From NCBI GenBank assembly GCA_039819065.1, contig JBCBSS010000036.1, forward strand, positions 1 to 53,837: DNA of 53,837 nt, written 5' to 3'. Each line of letters starts with the position of its first letter. The first letter of the stretch is position 1. Both the position numbers and the translations under genes were made by a program. This document shows, piece after piece, positions 53,561-53,837 of the stretch. Origin of the DNA: JBCBSS01 sp039819065 (GTDB lineage Bacteria; Bacteroidota; Bacteroidia; Cytophagales; Cyclobacteriaceae). The notes beneath the pieces are model-generated. The model saw only the letters and a program-made list of their open reading frames with translations. It made no database searches and was not told the origin of the DNA.

Positions 53561-53837
53561 TGCCTATAAATTCTACATTACCAAAAATGTAATGATTTAC
53601 TCTACCACATAATCCCAATCTATCAACAATTTGACGTTAATAAAATTATTAAAAGCTAGACTTAAACAAATATTATTATCTCCTGACAGTGGCAACCTAA
53701 AAGAACCAAAATAGAACGTAGACAAGCAACTTGTTCAAGCTATCGATGGTAAAGCGACACCTTACTAGGTAAAACCTATGATCAAAAAATCACTAAGATA
53801 CATTCATCAAAGTCTACCATTAAACTCACATTCTAAA
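53561..53837. other. Gene-free window edge
   Basis: Upstream of the toxin-like gene. No convincing promoter box, gene or repeat seen. The window ends here, so upstream partners are unseen. Confidence 0.4.

Noticed and set aside
1..53837. tRNA or rRNA genes
   Set aside because: No T-loop/acceptor arrangement or conserved rRNA block was recognised on either strand. A dedicated covariance search could still find a diverged one.

Overview
The window looks like chromosomal DNA of a member of the Bacteroidota, most likely a free-living Cytophagales-type bacterium. This is inferred from family content: a periplasmic two-component propeller kinase, DUF3857/transglutaminase proteins, a large secreted BNR/VPS10-type protein, a LytS/LytTR pair, a GG-type lanthipeptide-like precursor, and proteins carrying the FVDNR/LQxMA N-terminal motif of extracellular contractile injection system (eCIS) cargo. 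No rRNA, tRNA, CRISPR array, transposase or phage gene was recognised. No promoter was called because none was convincing.

Layout. 0.5-4.7 kb: a coiled-coil membrane protein and a PadR regulator/FtsX-type permease operon (minus strand). 4.8-5.8 kb: a gene-free stretch packed with palindromic repeats. 5.9-9.1 kb: a propeller sensor histidine kinase. 9.1-9.9 kb: more palindromes. 9.9-14.0 kb: two translationally coupled DUF3857 proteins, the first with an intact transglutaminase triad and the second without it, followed by a terminator. 14.7-16.4 kb: an AraC/GyrI-like regulator and a fatty acid hydroxylase (minus strand).

17.3-29.6 kb is an exopolysaccharide (EPS) cluster on the plus strand. 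In order it holds an orphan response regulator, a receiver-phosphoglycosyltransferase fusion, a half-length TolC-like protein, a Wzz/degenerate BY-kinase, a Wzx flippase, a Wzy polymerase, a GT2, a hexapeptide acyltransferase and a processive-type GT2. After a repeat-filled 0.7-kb gap come a 41-residue membrane peptide and a GT4. The nine-gene core is bracketed by an inverted repeat of about 120 bp (16.86-16.98 and 27.93-28.05 kb) and other inverted repeat pieces. A LytS-type kinase and LytTR regulator follow (29.8-31.6 kb).

31.7-38.8 kb is a housekeeping and hypothetical mix: two ankyrin proteins, a DUF2723 GT-C-like membrane protein, a membrane protein, a lipoprotein, an alpha/beta hydrolase with TPRs, a VOC protein and a ClbS/DfsB protein. 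39.2-41.5 kb: a candidate eCIS/polymorphic toxin with a possible nuclease core, beside a membrane-anchored amidase. 41.6-51.4 kb: a secreted protein, RsgA, a small secreted protein, a BNR/VPS10-like protein, a lipoprotein and a CPA1 antiporter with an RCK domain. 51.9-53.6 kb, minus strand: a second eCIS-cargo-like protein with a DNA/RNA non-specific endonuclease-like core, a small twice-frameshifted gene remnant and an orphan lanthipeptide-like precursor.

The most unusual material is (i) the orphan RiPP precursor and the cargo-like toxins, (ii) the receiver-PGT fusion with a Cys insert in an EPS locus lacking Wza, and (iii) several families of intergenic palindromes whose stems vary with perfect compensation.
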